A stretch of 64,000 nucleotides of DNA, taken from positions 1,625,001 to 1,689,000 of the forward strand of contig NZ_CP035503.1 in NCBI RefSeq assembly GCF_006970865.1, in the 5' to 3' direction. This document shows, in pieces, positions 8,781-18,122 of the stretch. The notes under the pieces are model-generated. The model worked only from the letters and a program-made list of their open reading frames with translations, made no database searches and was not told the DNA's origin. The stretch comes from Rhodoferax sediminis. GTDB taxonomy: Bacteria > Pseudomonadota > Gammaproteobacteria > Burkholderiales > Burkholderiaceae_C. How positions within the stretch are numbered: the stretch's first letter is position 1; each line of letters begins with the position of its first letter. A program made the translations under genes and the position numbers.

Positions 8781-9677
8781 ATGCTTGGACCCATCTTCTA
8801 CGATCAACGACAGTCCATCCCCGACGTTGACTCGATGTCGCCGTCCGCGGGCAAGCCGGCGCGTTTCAATGCGCTGGTGAATCACCACTACTACTCCATC
8901 ACACGATTGCCGGTGCAGCCCGTGACGCGCGAGGACCTGTGCCTGGTGCATGACCGGGACTACGTCGATGGCGTGTTCGATCTCGACCTCGAGAATGGCT
9001 TCGGGAACCGCTACCCGCGCGTGCCCGAGGCTTGTCTGTGGACCGCGGGCAGCCTGGTGAGCGCCACCTTGTACGCCCCCACCGATGCGCTGGCCGTGTG
9101 CTCGCCGACCTCGGGCTTTCACCATGCCGGGCACGACTTTGGCGGGGGCTTTTGTACGTTCAATGGGCTCATGGTGGCCGCCGCCAGGTACCTGCAGTTG
9201 CACCCTAGTGCCAAGGTCGGCATCCTGGATTGTGACGTTCACAATGGGAACGGCACAGACGACATTCTGGCGCGTATACCCTGGCTGCGTGAGCGTGTGG
9301 TGCATCACACGAGCGGCAAGTATTTCCAGGGTGACGCCGACCCGGATGAGTTTTTCCTGTGGCTGGACGAGGTCATTGGCGATCTCAATGCCCAGCAGGT
9401 GGATGTCACGATCTACCAGGCCGGGGCCGACATGCACATCGACGATCCGCTGGGCGGGTTTCTCGATGATGCGCAGATGCGCCAGCGCGACCGCACGGTG
9501 TTCCGCAAGCTGCGCGGCGGCCTGGTCTGGAATCTGGCCGGCGGCTATCGCGGCGGCGAGACCATCTTCAACGACCCGGTGCTGCAGACGCACCTGGCCA
9601 CGATGGGCGAAGCCAATGCCAGCGATGGCGCGCGGCGCAGGATGTTTGGAAAGCAGGGACGCCAGCGGGCATCTTGA
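8781..9677 (+). CDS. histone deacetylase superfamily hydrolase
   Basis: The 298-residue protein follows the arginase/deacetylase fold. FHHAGHDFGGGFCTFNG carries the active-site histidine pair. GILDCDVHNGNGTDD holds the first two zinc ligands (canonical DxDVHHGNGT, with the second His here Asn). QAGADMHIDDPLGGF holds the third ligand region. Bacterial members hydrolyse acetylated amines such as acetylpolyamines or small amides; the substrate here is unknown. AGGAGG stands eight bases before ATG 8781. Finding it directly behind two mobile-element genes suggests island cargo, perhaps acting on a protein or polyamine modification. Confidence 0.85.
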   Translation: MLGPIFYDQRQSIPDVDSMSPSAGKPARFNALVNHHYYSITRLPVQPVTREDLCLVHDRDYVDGVFDLDLENGFGNRYPRVPEACLWTAGSLVSATLYAPTDALAVCSPTSGFHHAGHDFGGGFCTFNGLMVAAARYLQLHPSAKVGILDCDVHNGNGTDDILARIPWLRERVVHHTSGKYFQGDADPDEFFLWLDEVIGDLNAQQVDVTIYQAGADMHIDDPLGGFLDDAQMRQRDRTVFRKLRGGLVWNLAGGYRGGETIFNDPVLQTHLATMGEANASDGARRRMFGKQGRQRAS

Positions 9678-9729
9678 ATTGGTTGAAAAGAGTGGTGGGG
9701 CAGAACGTCGATTGCGCCACAGGTCGTGC

Positions 9730-10176
9730 CTAGAAAAACGGCAAGTCTTGCGCAGATTCGAGCACCCACCCCAGGGCCTCCAGTTCTGCGAGCATTGCCG
9801 GCAAGGACTCTGGAGGGAGGTCCCAATAGGTTCCGCTCACAAACGTATCCGTACGCCGGCCGTAGCGCTTGAGTATCTCGATGGGCAGGACGTGATCAAG
9901 CTCCAATTGCAACCATAGCGGATAGTCGCCCTCAGAATATCCGGCCACATCACGGTCGAATTCGTCGGTGCTCTTTGGGCGTCGTTCGCCAGCTTCATCA
10001 AAGGTATCCCGGATGACCTTTGAATACTCATCGCGGGGCATTGCCTTGCGAAACTCCCCCCACGTGTTTGAGTTCTCGATCGCTCGATGGATTCGGCCGA
10101 TGAAGTGGGCCCGCGTCGGCGTGGCAAAGACGACACCATTGTTGTGAGGCACCACCCGGTACAGCAGCTTCTTCAT
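9730..10176 (-). CDS. hypothetical protein
   Basis: A 148-residue minus-strand protein starting MKKLLYRVVPHNNGVVFATP, with AAGGAAGG upstream of the start. The sequence is rich in charged and aromatic residues (YPLWLQLELDHVLPIEILKRY) and has no signal peptide or membrane segment, so it is probably cytosolic. I do not recognise the family. It lies downstream of the metK-like stump on the same strand and converges with the deacetylase gene. Confidence 0.55.
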   Translation of the reverse strand: MKKLLYRVVPHNNGVVFATPTRAHFIGRIHRAIENSNTWGEFRKAMPRDEYSKVIRDTFDEAGERRPKSTDEFDRDVAGYSEGDYPLWLQLELDHVLPIEILKRYGRRTDTFVSGTYWDLPPESLPAMLAELEALGWVLESAQDLPFF

Positions 10177-10282
10177 TACTCTTGCCTTCCTTAAATCTGG
10201 ATGAAAACGACGGCGCTCGTCACGGTCGAGGCTGCATTGCTTCCCATGGCGGCTTCAAATCGCCACGTCCAAAGCGGCCATA

Positions 10283-10408
10283 CGCCGCGCGCGCGTTGGG
10301 ATCCCTGGCAACGAAAGCATCAAGGACTCGATCGGATATTTGATGAGCGAGCTTGTCAAGGTGACCCTCTGCGACCGTCTGAGGAAAAAAGACCATTGCG
10401 GACAGGCA
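10283..10408 (-). pseudogene. S-adenosylmethionine synthetase-like N-terminal stump
   Basis: From ATG 10408, with AGGAG upstream, the minus strand reads MPVRNGLFSS. After a one-base frame change near 10385 it reads TVAEGHLDKLAHQISDRVLD and AFVARDPNARAA. This matches the conserved MetK N-terminus (F[TS]SESV.EGHPDK..DQISD..LD). After about 38 residues the similarity ends and the frame runs into unrelated sequence before 10176. The gene is therefore both frameshifted and truncated. MetK-like genes occur on some phages and plasmids; the chromosomal enzyme must be elsewhere. Confidence 0.6.
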
Positions 10409-10540
10409 TAGCAATCTCCTGGTTAGCAGCGTTTGACATAGTGTCTGGGGCGGCAATCTGGACTAAATCCCCGCAGCCCTTTCTCGCTGCGGGTGGCAGG
10501 CCGACCTTAACTCGTTACGGCTTCAACGCAGCAAAATCAA

Positions 10541-11010
10541 CTGCGGCAACCCGCAAGGGCCAGCAATGGTACTTTGGCATGAATCTGCCTATTGGCGTGG
10601 ACAGCCAAAGCGGGCTGGCGCACAGCGCGGTGGTCACAGCCGCCAACGTGCATGACAAGCACCCGCTACCTGACTTGCTGCATGGGCAGGAGAGGCGCGT
10701 GTACGGTGACTCGGCCTATGCCAGTCAGAAGACCCTGATTGGTGCCAAGGCGCCCAAGGCCAAAGACTTTACGACCCAGCGCACACGACGCAAGGGCATC
10801 GTGGACGAGGCACTCAAAGCGAAGAACCGCCACAAGTCGCGCATCCGCTCGCGGGTGGAGCACGTGTTCGGCGTGGTCAAGCGCCTGTGGGGCTTTGGCA
10901 AGGTGCGCTACCGCGGCCTGGCCAAGAATGCGACACGGGCATTGACAGCCCTGGCGCTAGCCAACATCTACCTCAGCCGATCAAGGCTGATGGCACAGGT
11001 GCGTCCATGA
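10541..11010 (+). pseudogene. IS5-family transposase, C-terminal fragment
   Basis: The recognisable part begins TRKGQQWYFGMNLPIGVD (compare the usual KKGNQWYFGMKAHIGVD). It continues through VYGDSAYAS, RIRSRVEHVFGVVKRL and FGKVRYRGLAKNATRAL to the stop at 11010. That is the second half of the DDE domain, including its last acidic residue in VEH. The first half is missing; the frame upstream to 10201 is not transposase-like and partly overlaps the metK stump on the other strand. The element is dead. Confidence 0.75.
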
Positions 11011-11075
11011 GGGCGGCAAACGGGCCAAGAGGCCCGAGAAACAGGTCCAACGGGCAACAGGAAGGGTCGTTCGGC

Positions 11076-11128
11076 GATCAGCCCGGCTGCGTCGGTATTG
11101 GGATTCACCGGCTCGTTCTTCGCGGCTG
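11076..11128 (-). repeat. 53-bp copy of the start of the 24-kb island gene
   Basis: The 53 bases match 24053-24105 at all but two positions. In the intact gene they encode AAKNEPVNPNTDAAGLI on the minus strand. Both flanks differ, so this is an isolated gene fragment between the IS5 remnant and tphR. The rest of 11011-11271 shows no gene. Confidence 0.75.
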
Positions 11129-11271
11129 CGCGAGCCCGCGTCCGCATTGAGGCAGACCATGGCGGTAATCTGGTGGAAGTCTTCGCATGCCGCACGCACA
11201 GCGCCGCAAGGATGGTGGCGTTGGCAGACTCGGTATCTGCGGTGCTGGCAATGTGGTCAGGGCCGGCCCAT

Positions 11272-12072
11272 CTACTCTTTGTAAAGGCGATGCGCCAGCG
11301 TATCCCTGGCTTTGCGCAAGACCGGCAGGAAGTTGCGGCTAAATTCAGCCTGTTCCATGCGCTCGCTCCGAACCGCGATGCTCATGGCTGCAACCGTCGT
11401 GCCTTCCCGGTCGTATACCGGCACGGCTATGGACCGTACACCAAGTTCGAGCTCGCCGTCGTTGCTGGCGTAGCCTTCGCTGCGACAGCGCTCGACCAGC
11501 GCCCAGACAGCTCGAGCACTACATACGGTGTGGACTGTTAGCCGAGGCCTCGGCATCGCGTTGATGCGCCGCGCGGCATCTGGCGGCGGCAGGCTGGACA
11601 GCAACACGCGCCCCAGCGCTGAACAGTATGCCGGGAGGCGCGAACCAATGCCCAGACCGGTGCTGAGACTGCGCCGCGCAGTGGACCGCGCGATGATGAT
11701 CACGTCATCTCCCAGCAGCTTGCCAAGGGACGCCGATTCGCGCGTGCGCTCTGAAAGAGCATCGAGCAACGGCTGCGCCAGTGAGGGTGTCGGCCGGGAA
11801 GCCAAATACGAGCGCGCCACAAGCAACGCCTTGGGCGTTACCCAGAAGTGTTTGCCGTCGCTTTCAAGGTAGCCTAGCGCATGCAGCGTCAGCAGAGATC
11901 GACGTGCCGACGCCGGTGATGTGCCCGTCAAAAGCGCGACCTCAGACAGGGTCGGGCGGCTGACGCCCCGGCCAAAGCAGGTAAGCACGTCCATACCTTT
12001 TTGCAGCGCGGTGACGAAATCCTTGCTTCCAACCAGTGTCTTCTTCGGCAAATCGAGTGGATTTTTGCGCAT
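11272..12072 (-). CDS. tphR: IclR-family regulator of the terephthalate operon
   Basis: The 266-residue protein has an N-terminal winged helix (about residues 18-80: ALQKGMDVLTCFGRG, LSEVALLTGTSPASARRSLL) and the IclR effector domain (IGSRLPAYCSALGRVLL, GYASNDGELELGVRSIAVPV). It resembles the PcaR/PobR branch that senses aromatic acids. It is divergent from tphC with 76 bases between the starts. In the Comamonas cluster TphR is the terephthalate-responsive activator of the operon; the role here is inferred from identical gene order. Confidence 0.88.
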   Translation of the reverse strand: MRKNPLDLPKKTLVGSKDFVTALQKGMDVLTCFGRGVSRPTLSEVALLTGTSPASARRSLLTLHALGYLESDGKHFWVTPKALLVARSYLASRPTPSLAQPLLDALSERTRESASLGKLLGDDVIIIARSTARRSLSTGLGIGSRLPAYCSALGRVLLSSLPPPDAARRINAMPRPRLTVHTVCSARAVWALVERCRSEGYASNDGELELGVRSIAVPVYDREGTTVAAMSIAVRSERMEQAEFSRNFLPVLRKARDTLAHRLYKE

Positions 12073-12148
12073 GGCGAAATTGTTCCTTGTCGCTGAATCT
12101 TACGCCCGCCACACTCGCAGCTTCGAGTATTTTGTTGGAGACAAGTCA

Positions 12149-13111
12149 ATGGTTCAATTCCTTAACCGGCGCATCGCGCTCGCGTTTGCCATTCTGCTAA
12201 CCAGCGCCTCTCTGGCCTATGCGGCCAAACCCATAACGTTCGTCATACCGTTCCCTCCCGGCGGTACGGCCGACATTCTGCCGCGCATCGTCGCGGAGAA
12301 GCTGCGCTCGACTTACCCTGCCGGTGTGGTGGTCGAGAACAAGTCGGGCGCAGGCGGCAATATCGGTGCAGACTTTGTGGCCCGCTCCGACCCGGATGGC
12401 ACCACGTTCTTGGTGTCGCCCCCGGGGCCGATCGCCATCAATCAATACCTCTACAAATCAATGTCCTTCGACCCCACCAAGTGGGTACCTGTAACGGTGC
12501 TGGCGACGGCTCCCAACGTGCTGGACGTGAGAAGCAAGCTGCCCGTAAAGAATGTGGCCGAGTTCATCGCCTACCTCAAGGCTCATCCAGGTAAGGTCAC
12601 CTATGCCTCCCAAGGCAACGGCTCAACCTCGCACCTAACGGCGAACTTGTTCATGAAGTTGACCGGGACTCGGATGACCCATATTCCGTACCGGGGTACC
12701 GCTCCCGCATTGGCGGCATTGGTGAGCGGACAGGTTGACGTCTTTTTCGACAACATTAGTTCGTCCGCACCCTACGACCGAAGCGGCCAGTTGCGCATCC
12801 TTGCGGTGGCCGATGAGCACCGCTCGCTGGATTTACCGCAGGTACCCACGTTCGCCGAATCCCACGTTGCTGGCATGAACGCGGTGACCTTCTTTGCTGT
12901 CGTCGCACCACCCGGAACGCCGATGGCAATCGCATCCTCCATGCAAAAAGCCATAGCCGCAACGCTCGCGTTGCCGGATGTGAAACAGAAGTTCACTGCA
13001 CAAGGAGCCGAGCCACGGGGTTGGTCGCCAAAACAGACCGGCCAGTTCATGCGCGCTGAGTCCAGTAAATGGGAAAAAGTCATCAACAGCGCTCATGTCA
13101 CGTTGGGGTAA
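12149..13111 (+). CDS. tphC: terephthalate-binding periplasmic protein (Bug/TctC family)
   Basis: The 320-residue protein begins with a signal peptide ([20 protein letters not shown]...YAA) followed by the Bug hallmark [20 protein letters not shown] and [16 protein letters not shown]. These proteins bind small carboxylates in the periplasm for tripartite tricarboxylate transporters. In Comamonas TphC is needed for terephthalate uptake and works with membrane subunits encoded elsewhere; none are in this window. ATG 12149 has GGAG ten bases upstream. First gene of the tph operon, five bases before tphA2. Confidence 0.9.
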   Translation: MVQFLNRRIALAFAILLTSASLAYAAKPITFVIPFPPGGTADILPRIVAEKLRSTYPAGVVVENKSGAGGNIGADFVARSDPDGTTFLVSPPGPIAINQYLYKSMSFDPTKWVPVTVLATAPNVLDVRSKLPVKNVAEFIAYLKAHPGKVTYASQGNGSTSHLTANLFMKLTGTRMTHIPYRGTAPALAALVSGQVDVFFDNISSSAPYDRSGQLRILAVADEHRSLDLPQVPTFAESHVAGMNAVTFFAVVAPPGTPMAIASSMQKAIAATLALPDVKQKFTAQGAEPRGWSPKQTGQFMRAESSKWEKVINSAHVTLG

Positions 13112-13116
13112 ACACC

Positions 13117-14346
13117 ATGCAGGAACAGCAAATCCATTGGGGTAGTTCAGCTCTCACACGGGTGCCTTACGACGTTTACACCAGTCCCGAGGTGATGGCG
13201 CAGGAGCAGGTACAGATCTACCGCGGCAACGTCTGGAATTACCTCTGCCTGGATGCCGAGCTACCGCAGCGCGGTAGCTATCGCACCACGTTTGTGGGCA
13301 ATATCCCGGTCGTTGTCGTGCGTGATAGCGACGACGAGATTTATGCCTTTGAGAACCGGTGCGCCCACCGCGGCGCGCTGATCGCGTTAGAGAAGTCCGG
13401 CAAAGTTGACAGCTTCCAGTGTGTCTATCACGCCTGGACGTACAGCCGCCAAGGTGACTTAACAGGCGTTGCGTTCGAGATGGGTGTGAAGGGACAAGGA
13501 GGAATGGGGCCGGGCTTTTGTAAGGCCGACCATGGCCCGCGCAAGTTGCGCGTGACTACCTTTTGCGGCCTGGTGTTTGGCAGCTTTGGCGAGGAGGTAC
13601 CTGACATCGAGGAATACTTGGGTGAGGAAATCTGCGATCGGATCCAGCGTGTGCTGCACAAGCCGGTGGAAGTGATTGGTCGGTTTACGCAGGCTTTGCC
13701 CAACAACTGGAAACTCTACTTTGAAAATGTCAAGGACAGCTACCATGCCAGCCTTTTGCACATGTTTTTCACCACCTTCGAATTAAACCGGCTATCGCAG
13801 AAGGGTGGTCTGATCGTGGATGAATCGGGGGGCAATCACGTGAGCTATTCGATCACCGATTCTGCAACGGTTGATGCCTCCTACAAAGAGCAAGGCCTTC
13901 GCACGGACAATGATCGAATTCGCTTGAAGGACCCGAGTCTGCTGGCCGGCTTTACCGAATTCAACGATGGCATTACGCTGCAGATCCTGTCGGTATTTCC
14001 AGGCTTTGTGCTGCAACAAATCCAAAACTGCATCGCCGTGCGCCAAGTGCTGCCGGCCGGCCTAGATCGCACGACCTTGAACTGGACTTACCTGGGCTAT
14101 TCAGACGACACCGCGGAACAGCGTAACGTTCGCATCAAGCAGTCCAATCTGGTTGGGCCTGCCGGTTTCATCTCAATGGAAGATGGTGCCGTCGGGAGTT
14201 TCGTCCAGCGCGGCATTGCAGGCGCGCACGATCTGGAAGCGATCGTTGAAATGGGTGGCGAAGGAACCAGTTCAAGCGAGGGTCGCGCGACCGAAGCTGC
14301 GGTACGTGGCTTCTGGAAGGCTTATCGCCGACATATGGGCATGTGA
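13117..14346 (+). CDS. tphA2: terephthalate 1,2-dioxygenase, large oxygenase subunit
   Basis: The catalytic subunit adds O2 to terephthalate, giving 1,2-dihydroxy-3,5-cyclohexadiene-1,4-dicarboxylate. The 409-residue protein has the Rieske motif CAHRG (16-17 residues) CVYHAW near residues 83-105, and the mononuclear iron motif [13 protein letters not shown] near residues 204-216. Long stretches such as [12 protein letters not shown] and [18 protein letters not shown] match what I know of Comamonas TphA2, much closer than salicylate or anthranilate dioxygenases. I chose ATG 13117, six bases after the tphC stop. It works with TphA3 and the reductase TphA1. Confidence 0.94.
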   Translation: MQEQQIHWGSSALTRVPYDVYTSPEVMAQEQVQIYRGNVWNYLCLDAELPQRGSYRTTFVGNIPVVVVRDSDDEIYAFENRCAHRGALIALEKSGKVDSFQCVYHAWTYSRQGDLTGVAFEMGVKGQGGMGPGFCKADHGPRKLRVTTFCGLVFGSFGEEVPDIEEYLGEEICDRIQRVLHKPVEVIGRFTQALPNNWKLYFENVKDSYHASLLHMFFTTFELNRLSQKGGLIVDESGGNHVSYSITDSATVDASYKEQGLRTDNDRIRLKDPSLLAGFTEFNDGITLQILSVFPGFVLQQIQNCIAVRQVLPAGLDRTTLNWTYLGYSDDTAEQRNVRIKQSNLVGPAGFISMEDGAVGSFVQRGIAGAHDLEAIVEMGGEGTSSSEGRATEAAVRGFWKAYRRHMGM

Positions 14347-14385
14347 TCCGCACCAGAACCTCCACTCCCTACACGAGAGACCATC

Positions 14386-14850
14386 ATGATCGATCTATTG
14401 GCGATTTGCGCCTTCAATGCGGCCTATGGCAACGCCATCGACAGTGACGCGCTGGAGGATTGGCCGAACTTCTTCACCCCAAACTGCCACTACCGAGTCA
14501 CCCATATCGAAAACGAGCGCGAGGGCCTGCCTACCGGGTTGATCTACGCTGATTCGCGCGCGATGCTGGAGGACCGCATCACATCGCTGCGCCTGGCCAA
14601 CATTTACGAGCGCCAACGTTATCGGCACCTGCTGGGCGTTCCGGATGTGGAATCGGCAGATGATACAAGCGCTGTGGCTCGCACTGCGTTTATGGTGGCT
14701 CGCATCATGGCGACGGGGGAGACGTTGCTTTTCGCCACGGGTGTGTACCACGATCGCTTCGTGACGTTGGGCGGCCGGCTGCTGTTAGCCAAACGCGTGG
14801 TCGTGTGCGACAGCACTGTGACAGACACGTTGCTCGCGCTGCCCCTGTGA
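14386..14850 (+). CDS. tphA3: terephthalate 1,2-dioxygenase, small oxygenase subunit
   Basis: The 154-residue protein is a ring-hydroxylating dioxygenase beta subunit of the NTF2-like fold: the N-terminal helix ([18 protein letters not shown]), [15 protein letters not shown], and the arginine-rich [16 protein letters not shown] strand. It gives structure to the oxygenase and has no metal centre. GAGAG precedes ATG 14386. It lies 39 bases after tphA2, and its TGA overlaps the tphB GTG. Confidence 0.92.
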   Translation: MIDLLAICAFNAAYGNAIDSDALEDWPNFFTPNCHYRVTHIENEREGLPTGLIYADSRAMLEDRITSLRLANIYERQRYRHLLGVPDVESADDTSAVARTAFMVARIMATGETLLFATGVYHDRFVTLGGRLLLAKRVVVCDSTVTDTLLALPL

Positions 14851-15806
14851 GCGCTGTGGCTTTCCGCTTGGCGCTGAGCCTAGGTGATCCGAACGGTATC
14901 GGTCCTGAGATTGCCCTGAAGGCACTCGCAGCACTCAGCGAAGACGCGCGCGCTCGAATCACTGTGTACGGGCCGCTAGCGGTGCTGGAAAGGACCGCTG
15001 TCGCCCTGGGCCTTTCTGCGTTGCTGCCACGATTGGCCTGCGAGGACGCTGGCGCCGTGCCCGAGGCTGACGCGCAGCCGGGCGTCGTCACGGCCGCGGC
15101 GGGTGCCTCGGCTATCGCTTCGGCCACGGCAGCGCTGACTGCCTGTCGTGCTGGTCATTTCAATGCTGTGATCGCTTGTCCCCACAACGAGACCGCTATT
15201 CATAGGGCCGGCATCGATTTCAGCGGCTATCCCTCTCTGGTGGCTCGTGTCTGCGACCTGCCAAGGGAAGACGTTTTCCTGCTGCTGGTGGGGGGTGATC
15301 TGCGCATCGTCCATGTCACCTTGCACGAGAGCGTGCGCTCAGCGCTGAGCCACATCACGACCGAACGCGTGGTGCGTGCTGTGCGCGCAGGTGCCCGCGC
15401 CTGTGCGCTGTTGGGCGTCACTCAGCCTTCCGTTGGGGTCTTCGGCATCAATCCTCATGCGTCCGAAGGCGGATTGTTTGGCGATGAAGATGGGGTATTA
15501 GTTGTACCAGCACTTGCGCAGCTGCGCGCTGAGGGCCTGCTTGTGGACGGGCCACACGGTGCGGACGTGCTGCTGTCCAAGCGCGCACACGACCTGTATG
15601 TGGCAATGCTGCACGACCAGGGCCATATCCCTGTCAAGCTGCTGGCACCGAACACGTCAAGTGCATTGAGTATCGGCGCCGATGCGCTGCTCTCCAGCGT
15701 GGGTCATGGTAGCGCCATGGACATTGCAGGGCGGGGCATCGCCGACCCGACAGCGGTGCTTCGCACCATTGCACTGCTGTCAGGGGAAAAAGGGATCCAG
15801 ATATGA
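14847..15806 (+). CDS. tphB: terephthalate dihydrodiol dehydrogenase (PdxA homologue)
   Basis: TphB oxidises and decarboxylates the cis-dihydrodiol of terephthalate to protocatechuate, using NAD+. The 319-residue protein has the PdxA fold signatures [17 protein letters not shown] at the N-terminus, [13 protein letters not shown], the metal-binding HxxxxxGLFGDED region, and [11 protein letters not shown] with [14 protein letters not shown] near the C-terminus. The start is GTG 14847, overlapping the tphA3 stop by four bases (GTGA), which implies translational coupling. PdxA itself would not be expected inside an oxygenase operon. Confidence 0.9.
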   Translation: MSAVAFRLALSLGDPNGIGPEIALKALAALSEDARARITVYGPLAVLERTAVALGLSALLPRLACEDAGAVPEADAQPGVVTAAAGASAIASATAALTACRAGHFNAVIACPHNETAIHRAGIDFSGYPSLVARVCDLPREDVFLLLVGGDLRIVHVTLHESVRSALSHITTERVVRAVRAGARACALLGVTQPSVGVFGINPHASEGGLFGDEDGVLVVPALAQLRAEGLLVDGPHGADVLLSKRAHDLYVAMLHDQGHIPVKLLAPNTSSALSIGADALLSSVGHGSAMDIAGRGIADPTAVLRTIALLSGEKGIQI

Positions 15807-16822
15807 GTTACACCGTCCGCATCGCCGACAGCGACGTGGTGTTTACCTGTGAAGCCGGTCAGAATGTGCTGGATGCCGCGCTGAGAGCCAATATCGAGCT
15901 CCCCTACTCCTGCCGCAAGGGGGTGTGCGGGAGTTGTGCTGGTGGCGTCGTCGAGGGGCAGGTCACGGGCGTTGGCAGTGCAGCCATCCAGAACGAGGTG
16001 TGCTTGAACGATGACGTGCTCTATTGCATGTCCGCGCCCACCTCTGATCTGGTGCTTCATCCTGCCGCCTGGAAGCGGCAGGATCCATCGGCCCGCAAGC
16101 GCTTCATCACCAAGGTCTACCGAAACCATCTGGCGGCTCCCGACGTGTCGATATTACAGCTACGCCTGCCCGTGGGTCAGCGTGCCAAATTCCACGCCGG
16201 ACAGTACCTTCAGCTCGAGTTGGATGACGGCAGTAAGCGCTGCTATTCCATGGCCAACGCGCCCTACGAAAGCGACAGTGTGACGCTACACATTCGCCAT
16301 GTGGCCGGCGGCCGGTTCAGTGGTCAGGTGCAGCAACTGCAACCGGGCACTGTTGTCTGCATCGAGCTACCCTTCGGGGGCTCCACCCTACACGAGGAAT
16401 CGACAGGGCCGCTTATCTTTGTGGCAGGGGGTACTGGCTTTGCGCCGGTGAAGTCCATTCTCGATGACATGCTCAGGCGTCGCATCCAGCGCTCCATCAC
16501 GCTGATCTGGGGTGCGCGGGAGTGGCAGGGCTTGTACTGGCGGGCGGCCGTCCAAGGGTGGCAAAAGCAGTGGCCAGATTTCCGTTTTATTCCAGCGCTG
16601 AGCGGCGGCTCCACAGGTGCTTCGAGTGATGCCTTTGCAGGTCGGGTGGACGATGCACTTCGAGCTAGTTTTGCGGATCTGACCGGACATGAGATCTACT
16701 GCTGCGGCTCACCGGTCATGGTGACGGCGGTGCGCGATGCGGCAGTACGTGACCGCGGACTGGCTTCGACGCATTTTCATGCGGATGTTTTTGTACCCGG
16801 ACCTGCCGAGGCGCTCCCATGA
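15803..16822 (+). CDS. tphA1: terephthalate dioxygenase reductase
   Basis: This 339-residue electron-transfer subunit passes electrons from NAD(P)H through FAD and a [2Fe-2S] cluster to TphA2. The N-terminal plant-type ferredoxin has CRKGVCGSC plus a distal Cys (YCMSAP). It is followed by the FAD domain ([10 protein letters not shown], RxYS type) and the nucleotide domain ([24 protein letters not shown] at the C-terminus). ATG 15803 overlaps the tphB stop by four bases (ATGA). It is the last gene of the operon; no clear terminator follows. Confidence 0.92.
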   Translation: MSYTVRIADSDVVFTCEAGQNVLDAALRANIELPYSCRKGVCGSCAGGVVEGQVTGVGSAAIQNEVCLNDDVLYCMSAPTSDLVLHPAAWKRQDPSARKRFITKVYRNHLAAPDVSILQLRLPVGQRAKFHAGQYLQLELDDGSKRCYSMANAPYESDSVTLHIRHVAGGRFSGQVQQLQPGTVVCIELPFGGSTLHEESTGPLIFVAGGTGFAPVKSILDDMLRRRIQRSITLIWGAREWQGLYWRAAVQGWQKQWPDFRFIPALSGGSTGASSDAFAGRVDDALRASFADLTGHEIYCCGSPVMVTAVRDAAVRDRGLASTHFHADVFVPGPAEALP

Positions 16823-16882
16823 CACATTCGGATCGCCAATCATGAGCCAGATGCATAAACTGCCGCGGAAGTCATCATCGTC

Positions 16883-16922
16883 CGCTTGAAGAATAGTTCG
16901 ACCTGCCACCGCTGGCGGGCGC
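16883..16922 (-). pseudogene. possible IS4-type transposase scrap
   Basis: The minus strand reads ARQRWQVELFFKR, close to the RWQVELLFK motif around the last catalytic residue of IS4-type transposases. Nothing else of the gene is visible, and it ends at the start of the next gene. The match is short and could be chance, but its place at the edge of the tph operon fits an insertion scar. Confidence 0.35.
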
Positions 16923-16925
16923 ACT

Positions 16926-17909
16926 TTAGCGAGTCTGCACGAATCGCTTGGGCTGGCTGGCCAGCCAGCGGTTGTAGCAACTGCTGGGTTGCGGGCTGTG
17001 CTCGATCCCCACGGTAAAGAGCGCACCCACCAGCGACTCTTCGCGCCCGATCGGGAATGCCGGACTCAGGTCGGGCGGTGGGGTCTGCCCCAGTGCTTGC
17101 CCCAACTCGAGATCGGCCAGCTTTTTGCCTTGCCGGATATCCACCACGGCCAAGCTGCCGACCCCGGCGGACCCGGCGAGTTCGGCCAGTTCGCCCAGGC
17201 CACTCCAGGGTTCGAGCTGGAGCCATCCCACCCGGCCGTTGGCATCGCGGCCCAGAATGCCGAAAGGCTTGCCGATCACCACATATTCGACCCAGTGCGT
17301 GGCCACGAACTCGGATAAATCCCGGGCGATCGACGGCACCCGCAGCAAGGCATTCTGGCTTTGCGTCAACGTGGCCCGCCAGATCTGGGAGTGTCGCCCG
17401 CTGGCGGTGGCCTGCAGGCGCTGCACCATTTCGATCAGGCGGCGTGAGAGATCCGGGGTTTCTTTAGCAATGAATTGCTCGATCAGGCCGCGGTTGAAAG
17501 CCTTCACCGGAATCCGCTCGTCCGCCTGGCCCGTCAACAGGACCCGCAGTCCCGGCCAGTCCACCAGCTCGCCCAGCATTTGCATGCCATCCATGGCCGG
17601 CATGGAATAGTCAACCATGCACACTTGGGTCAGGGCATAGCGTTGGCTGTGCTGCGACCAATAGCGCAGGATTTGCGATATCAGTGGTGTGCCGCCTGCA
17701 CGCCACTGTTCAATCATCTCTTGCTGTGTCCACGCATCGGCTTCCCATAAAGGGGGCTCCTGCTGTAGATAGTTGATGCAGGTCTGCGGGCGCTGGAACA
17801 GCCGAACATGCCAGTTCTCCGGCATGGCCAGCGCCAGCATGTGGAGGTACCCGAGATCGTCGTCGAGAAAGACGATGGTTCCGGGGGATTGGTAGAGGGG
17901 AAAGCTCAT
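16926..17909 (-). CDS. response-regulator receiver-domain protein
   Basis: The 327-residue protein starts with a receiver-like domain: IVFLDDDLGYLHML (acidic pocket, about residues 12-25), VCMVDYSMPAMDGMQML with the phosphoacceptor Asp near residue 98, LLTGQAD with the conserved Thr, and FIAKETPDL with the Lys. The gap between the acidic pocket and the Asp is about twice the usual length, so an insertion (about residues 40-90, Trp/Gln-rich) interrupts the domain. The C-terminal 150 residues resemble no output domain I know and contain no HTH. No kinase gene is nearby. Confidence 0.7.
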   Translation of the reverse strand: MSFPLYQSPGTIVFLDDDLGYLHMLALAMPENWHVRLFQRPQTCINYLQQEPPLWEADAWTQQEMIEQWRAGGTPLISQILRYWSQHSQRYALTQVCMVDYSMPAMDGMQMLGELVDWPGLRVLLTGQADERIPVKAFNRGLIEQFIAKETPDLSRRLIEMVQRLQATASGRHSQIWRATLTQSQNALLRVPSIARDLSEFVATHWVEYVVIGKPFGILGRDANGRVGWLQLEPWSGLGELAELAGSAGVGSLAVVDIRQGKKLADLELGQALGQTPPPDLSPAFPIGREESLVGALFTVGIEHSPQPSSCYNRWLASQPKRFVQTR

Positions 17910-18122
17910 CTGACCGTTATGATCCGTAAAAATTGTGACCTTTGCGTACGATGGACTCGGTCCGGCGACGCCGGCTCGAGAGAAAGATGGGCTGTTGACG
18001 AAGCTTGGGCGCTGCAGCTACTGCAGCAAAAGTGCGCCTCTCTACGAGCACAACCGACCGTGCAGCCCCACGCCCAGCAGCTCCGACCCCCGCGTTTCGG
18101 GCAAGCGCGGTGAGATCGGCGC

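Noticed and set aside
13117..14346. Anthranilate or salicylate dioxygenase
   Set aside because: The Rieske protein is similar to these, but gene order with a PdxA-like dehydrogenase and a TctC-type protein, and the closer sequence, fit terephthalate dioxygenase.
14847..15806. Pyridoxine biosynthesis gene pdxA
   Set aside because: Placed and translationally coupled within a dioxygenase operon; TphB is a PdxA homologue.
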